DNA from: Anaerolinea sp.
GTDB lineage: Bacteria; Chloroflexota; Anaerolineae; Anaerolineales; Villigracilaceae
Direction: 5' to 3'
Assembly (NCBI GenBank): GCA_020723805.1
Contig: DYID01000011.1
Span: forward strand, 1-64,000
DNA: 64,000 nt
Shown one piece after another: positions 60,473 to 64,000 of this stretch. Both the position numbers and the translations under genes were made by a program. The notes below the pieces were generated by a model. It saw only the letters and a list, made by a program, of their open reading frames with translations. It was not told the origin of the DNA and did no database searches. Within the stretch, counting starts at the first letter, position 1, and each line of letters starts with the position of its first letter.

Positions 60473-62026
60473 ATGCGACTTCCTCTTCGACGCGCCTTTT
60501 TCGCCCTTTTGCTTTTTCTCACCTCCTGCACCTTATCCACCCCCGCGCAGACGGTTCGTCCCACGCCGATACTGGTCACCTCGAACCCCAACGCCTCTCC
60601 CACGCCGACGCCCTTCCAGCCCGCCGACGCGAACTACATCCCCATCGAAGCGCCGACCCTCGTCTCGACCTTCACCCCCCTCCCGCCGACCAACACTCCG
60701 CCGCCCACCCTCGAATTCACCGCCACCCCTCTCCCGCCGCCAACGGCTTCCCCGCAATCCGCACGGACACAATACACCCTCTACGCCCTGCTCGATTACT
60801 ACGGACATCAACTCGCCGTGGACGAGACCGTCGCCTACACCAATCAAACCGGTGTGACGTTGAACGAAATCGTCATGGCAGTCGAGCCGATGCACCGCGG
60901 CGGCTTCACGCTGGAACACATCCTGCTCGACGGGAACAGCCTCAACTACGACATCAGCGATCATCGTCTCACGGTCTATTTGCCGCAGCCTCTTCAACCC
61001 AACGCACAAATCACGCTGGCGATGCGCTTTCGCATTGCGCTCCCCGCCAAGGTCAAGGACGACCCCTACGGCTACGACGTGGACCAGGTCAACTTGACGG
61101 ACTGGTATCCATTCGTTGTGCCGTATCGCGGCGGCTGGGTATTGCATGACGACTACGCCCTCGGCGAGCATCTCGTCTATGACGCGGCGGATTTCGAGGT
61201 GAACGTCAAGGTTACGGAGGGGAACATCGTCTTCGCCGCGAGCGGAGTGGAGGAACCGAACGGCGAATGGAGGCGCTACCGCCTCTCCGGCGCGCGGACG
61301 TTTGCGCTGTCAGCCAGCGACCAGTTCCGGGTGATGGATGCAGCTGCCGGCGGGGCGCAGATCCGCTCGTATTATTATCCAGGCTATGAAACGCAGGCTC
61401 TCGCCATCCTGAACGCGGCGGTCCGCGCCGTGGATCTGTATTCCGCCAAGTTCGCGCCGTATCCGTATGGGAGTCTGAGCATCGTGCAGGCGGATTTGAA
61501 CGACGGGCAGGAATACGACGGGCTGGTATTTTTGGCGACCAAGTTCTACAACGAGTACAACGGTTCGGCGCGCAGTAATCTCGTGACCATCGGTGTGCAT
61601 GAGATTGCACATCAATGGTGGTTTGGGTTGGTGGGGAGCGACCAGGCGCTGGAACCGTGGCTCGACGAGGCGCTGTGCGTGTACAGCGAGGCGATTTTCT
61701 ACAAGTTCATCTACCCCAACTCGCTCGATTGGTGGTGGCAGTTCCGCGTCAATTACTTCGGTCCGTCGGGGTATGTGGATACGAGTGTGTACGAAGCGCC
61801 GACGTTCCGTGCCTATGTCAACGCGGTGTATCTCAACGGCGCGAACTTTCTGGAAGCCCTGAATTACCGCATGGGCGACGACGCCTTCTTTGCCTTTTTG
61901 CAGGATTACGCCTCGCGCTATGGGCGCGGTCACGCCACGAGTTACGATTTCTTCGCGGTAGCGCGGCAGAACACCACCGCCGATCTTTCGGATTTGATTG
62001 CGGCGTATTTCAGGGGAGGGTATTGA
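60473..62026 (+). CDS. M1-like metallopeptidase lipoprotein 2
   Basis: A 517-residue tandem paralogue of the previous gene: lipobox Cys19 (FLTSCT), Pro/Thr-rich linker (about 22-98), beta domain, and gluzincin domain with HEIAHQWW (376-383) and third ligand Glu399 in WLDEALCVYSE. The GAMEN equivalent is DGQEYDG (344-350), so Met is lost. ATG 60473 was chosen over the ORF-track start six codons earlier because MRLPLRRAFFALLLFL is a proper signal peptide. The pair may clip peptides at the cell surface. Confidence 0.9.
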   Translation: MRLPLRRAFFALLLFLTSCTLSTPAQTVRPTPILVTSNPNASPTPTPFQPADANYIPIEAPTLVSTFTPLPPTNTPPPTLEFTATPLPPPTASPQSARTQYTLYALLDYYGHQLAVDETVAYTNQTGVTLNEIVMAVEPMHRGGFTLEHILLDGNSLNYDISDHRLTVYLPQPLQPNAQITLAMRFRIALPAKVKDDPYGYDVDQVNLTDWYPFVVPYRGGWVLHDDYALGEHLVYDAADFEVNVKVTEGNIVFAASGVEEPNGEWRRYRLSGARTFALSASDQFRVMDAAAGGAQIRSYYYPGYETQALAILNAAVRAVDLYSAKFAPYPYGSLSIVQADLNDGQEYDGLVFLATKFYNEYNGSARSNLVTIGVHEIAHQWWFGLVGSDQALEPWLDEALCVYSEAIFYKFIYPNSLDWWWQFRVNYFGPSGYVDTSVYEAPTFRAYVNAVYLNGANFLEALNYRMGDDAFFAFLQDYASRYGRGHATSYDFFAVARQNTTADLSDLIAAYFRGGY

Positions 62027-62075
62027 CTATCACATTACCCGACATGCTAAGGGAGTGCTTTGAAATTCATTGTGT

Positions 62076-62163
62076 AACCACAGATGAACACAGAGAAATG
62101 GAAGTAAAAACGAGTTCGGCGCATTTTTCATTAAAATTTGTTTTTATCCGCGTTTATCTGTGA
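62076..62163. repeat. ACCACAGATGAACACAGAGA / GCGTTTATCTGTG element
   Basis: The left word at 62077-62096 and the right word GCGTTTATCTGTG (62150-62162) are imperfect inverted repeats, and both match words within the 2703-2834 element. The 62027-62246 gap has no gene. Confidence 0.55.
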
Positions 62164-62246
62164 TGAATCTCCATTTACAAAACGCTCTAGGGGGGCTTGC
62201 GCAGACAACCCAAGCGTGTACTACATGTTGGGCGGCAAGGCTGCAC

Positions 62247-62711
62247 TCATGTCTGCTCCCCGGTTTTCTTATGTTTCCACGGCGCAAAAAGGACAGAAAA
62301 CACGAAAGAACAAACTATTCCAAATAACATCCACATGCCGCTGCTGGAAAAAAGCATTTCGGTTGTAGTCATGGAATCATGCCAACCCCAAATGCTCAAC
62401 CAAATGCCAATTCCTCCGAGAAGCCAGGTTGTCGCCCAGCCGAAAAGCCAGCGAAAAGAAATGTCCCAAAGGCGGCGCATGACTGCTCCACCCATTAAAC
62501 CGCCTGATAACCCCGCCAAGGCACCAGCGAGGGGCAATACAAGGATTTCCAGCACAGTAGAGATTATTTCTGTATTCGCACCGGCAACAGCCATCACCAC
62601 CGCCGCCATAAGAAAAAGCGAGAAAACAAAAGCCAGCAAAATCGTTGCGACTATAGATGTTATACTGCTTCCTAATCCAATAAGAGCAAAAAAGGTAAAT
62701 TGACGCCACAT
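62247..62711 (-). CDS. Small polytopic membrane protein, unknown function
   Basis: A 154-residue protein with four hydrophobic segments (about 5-30, 33-65, 82-105 and 118-142) and Gly-rich middle (LAGALAGLSGGLMGGAVMRR). The start at 62711 has AAAGGTG upstream and a TATATA-like -10 beyond; the ORF-track ATG 47 codons earlier reads through that promoter region and is less likely. No family recognised. It is convergent with the peptidase genes. Confidence 0.6.
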   Translation of the reverse strand: MWRQFTFFALIGLGSSITSIVATILLAFVFSLFLMAAVVMAVAGANTEIISTVLEILVLPLAGALAGLSGGLMGGAVMRRLWDISFRWLFGWATTWLLGGIGIWLSIWGWHDSMTTTEMLFSSSGMWMLFGIVCSFVFSVLFAPWKHKKTGEQT

Positions 62712-62976
62712 ACTTTTATACACCTTTAACCGTATATATGAGATTAGCAGGATACAGCGAACAGCATTGGCAAAAAAAATCGCAACCGCCGTCAACATAA
62801 AAGAACGGTCAGACGTCCAGCGGCGCGAGACCTCACCGCCTTCGGTGCACATGCGAAGCAGACAAGTTCATTTTGCTCCGATTTCGATGATTTGGCAAGA
62901 GAAAAAATCCCTCTTTCAAAACAATGCCGGAAATTTCTCTGGTACAATCCCGCCTCGCTTTGGAGGCAGTCCATCA

Positions 62977-63858
62977 ATGGAACTCGAACACACCTACATC
63001 GAAACCAATGGGGTGAAATTACACGTCGTTCAGGCAGGACCGAAGAGCGGCGTACCTATCATGCTCCTGCATGGCTTCCCGGAGTTTTGGTACGGCTGGA
63101 GAAAGCAGATACCGGCTTTGGTCGAAGCGGGATGCCGCGTCATCGTCCCCGACCAACGCGGATACAACCTGAGCGACAAGCCCAAAGGCGTGAAGAACTA
63201 TCGCGTCGAGGAACTGGTGAAGGACATCATCGGTCTGATTGACGCGCTGGAATACGAAAAGGTCAACCTGGTGGGACATGACTGGGGCGCAGTGGTGGCG
63301 TGGACGCTGGCGATTCTCCACCCCGAGCGCCTGCATCGCCTCGGAATCTTGAACGTGCCGCATCCTGCCGTGATGCGCCGCTTCCTGACCCGCGACCTCG
63401 AGCAGATTCGCCGCTCGCGGCATGTTTTCTTCTTCCAACTGCCCTGGTTTCCCGAGCGCGCCATGTCTGCGGACAACTGGCGCGGAGCGGTCAGCGCCCT
63501 GCTCGGGAGCGGAAAGATTCACACCTTCACCAAAGAAGACATCACAAAGTACAAGGAAGCCTGGTCACAGCCCGGCGCGATGACTGCCATGGTCAACTGG
63601 TACCGCGCGGTCATCCGCTACATGCCGAAACTGCCGAAAGACCCGCGCGTCCGTGTGCGGACGTTGATGATGTGGGGCATGAAGGATGTGGCGCTCAGCC
63701 ACCGCATGGCGCGTCCCAGCATGGATTACGTGGACGAGGGCAACCTCATCCTCTTCCCCGAAGCGACCCACTGGGTCCAACACGACGAAGCGGAGGCGGT
63801 GAACCACTACCTGCTCGATTTCATCTTGGACAAGGCAAGCAGGACGCCGATTCGATAA
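62977..63858 (+). CDS. Alpha/beta hydrolase, epoxide-hydrolase type
   Basis: A 293-residue alpha/beta hydrolase. HGFPEFWYGW (32-41) is the oxyanion-hole segment, nucleophile Asp102 is in VGHDWGAVVAW, and the His of ATHWVQHD is near the C-terminus. Asp as nucleophile with the HGFPE motif points to an epoxide hydrolase or a related dehalogenase. TGGAGG precedes ATG 62977 and TACAAT lies at 62943-62948. The ORF-track start is 70 codons upstream in unlikely sequence. Confidence 0.92.
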   Translation: MELEHTYIETNGVKLHVVQAGPKSGVPIMLLHGFPEFWYGWRKQIPALVEAGCRVIVPDQRGYNLSDKPKGVKNYRVEELVKDIIGLIDALEYEKVNLVGHDWGAVVAWTLAILHPERLHRLGILNVPHPAVMRRFLTRDLEQIRRSRHVFFFQLPWFPERAMSADNWRGAVSALLGSGKIHTFTKEDITKYKEAWSQPGAMTAMVNWYRAVIRYMPKLPKDPRVRVRTLMMWGMKDVALSHRMARPSMDYVDEGNLILFPEATHWVQHDEAEAVNHYLLDFILDKASRTPIR

Positions 63859-63911
63859 TGGGTCTTTTGTAAATACGTCTGATGTTCATTTTCGTGTGCT
63901 TTTCACTCTCT

Positions 63912-63936
63912 CCCTTCTCCCATATTGGGAGAGGGG
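63912..63936 (+). repeat. GC-rich hairpin after the hydrolase gene
   Basis: CCCTTCTCCCA and TGGGAGAGGGG pair around TAT, followed by TGGGGGTGAGGG as in the other members of this hairpin group. It probably ends the hydrolase transcript. Confidence 0.6.
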
Positions 63937-64000
63937 TGGGGGTGAGGGCAGACTGGGAAAATTCAATCCTGTTGACCCCGTTTCCAACAGAACAATGAAG

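Noticed and set aside
62767-62976. 70-codon N-terminal extension of the hydrolase
   Set aside because: It contains a TACAAT promoter box and low-quality sequence, while TGGAGG precedes the internal ATG and the fold begins there.

Overview
The window looks like a chromosomal segment of a Chloroflexota bacterium of the Anaerolineae type. This is an inference from several things seen together: moderately GC-rich coding DNA, lipoproteins carrying long Pro/Thr-rich linkers after the lipobox (PhnD, the M1-like peptidases), the yeast/plant-type PLP synthase pair PdxS/PdxT, proteins of the DUF5671, DUF4230 and DUF2142 types, and intergenic DNA crowded with short palindromic repeats. No rRNA, tRNA, CRISPR array, transposase or prophage was recognised. 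About 67 genes are called; many ORF-track starts were moved to internal starts with a ribosome binding site.

Layout. 1-8.7 kb: SanA-like DUF218 protein, an orphan 50-residue Flp-type pilin missed by the ORF track, a deoxynucleoside kinase, a membrane-anchored DsbA-like protein, MsrQ/MsrP, a 7TM-PAS-GGDEF cyclase, a STAS protein and a C39-like/SH3 protein. 8.9-14.4 kb (minus): PYROXD2-like flavoprotein, GcvT-like protein, GNAT-like protein, PdxT and PdxS. 14.6-19.6 kb (plus): a GntR-led operon with slipin, SdpI, ABC-2 transporter, DUF4177 and YhfC-type intramembrane protease, closed by a strong terminator; it resembles a membrane-stress or bacteriocin-immunity island. 19.7-26.1 kb: GT-C-like glycosyltransferase, GAF histidine kinase, dnaN, DUF5671 protein and a small anchored protein. 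26.4-32.0 kb (minus): a phosphonate/phosphite-type ABC transporter with two PhnD proteins and two PhnE permeases that both carry an extra extracytoplasmic domain. 32-38 kb: DUF4230, LipM-like, DUF2142, DapA-like, ParB-like and metallophosphoesterase genes.

38.1-44.5 kb (plus) holds the most striking cluster: a Ser/Thr kinase fused to a PQQ-type propeller, a PP2C phosphatase, a J-domain/von Willebrand A fusion, a zinc-ribbon/FHA protein, an 80-residue protein and an OmpR-type regulator, then a separately terminated Hsp20 gene. The content suggests a phospho-signalling system tied to chaperone function. 44.8-48.8 kb: NarL-type regulator, AAC(3)-family acetyltransferase, a transmembrane TIR protein with an outer SH3-like domain, and an AAA/DUF4143 ATPase. 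49-53.6 kb: MarR regulator with a palindromic operator and a heterodimeric ABC exporter. 53.8-55.5 kb: HEAT-like/DUF4177 protein and a PIG-V-like mannosyltransferase. 55.6-58.8 kb: Zur-type regulator and a zinc ABC transporter. 58.9-64 kb: two tandem M1-like metallopeptidase lipoproteins, a small membrane protein and an epoxide-hydrolase-type enzyme.

Several families of intergenic palindromic or MITE-like repeats recur across the window: ends TTAACTCACCTTACGC/GCGTAACATCAG; the CCGTCCCGAAGG palindrome; a TAGACTTTATCCG terminal inverted repeat; a TGTCTGAAAA element; a TGCGCTCTC hairpin; and CCCTCACCC-type hairpins. They often sit exactly between genes of one operon or at gene ends, and they explain several spurious N-terminal extensions in the ORF track.
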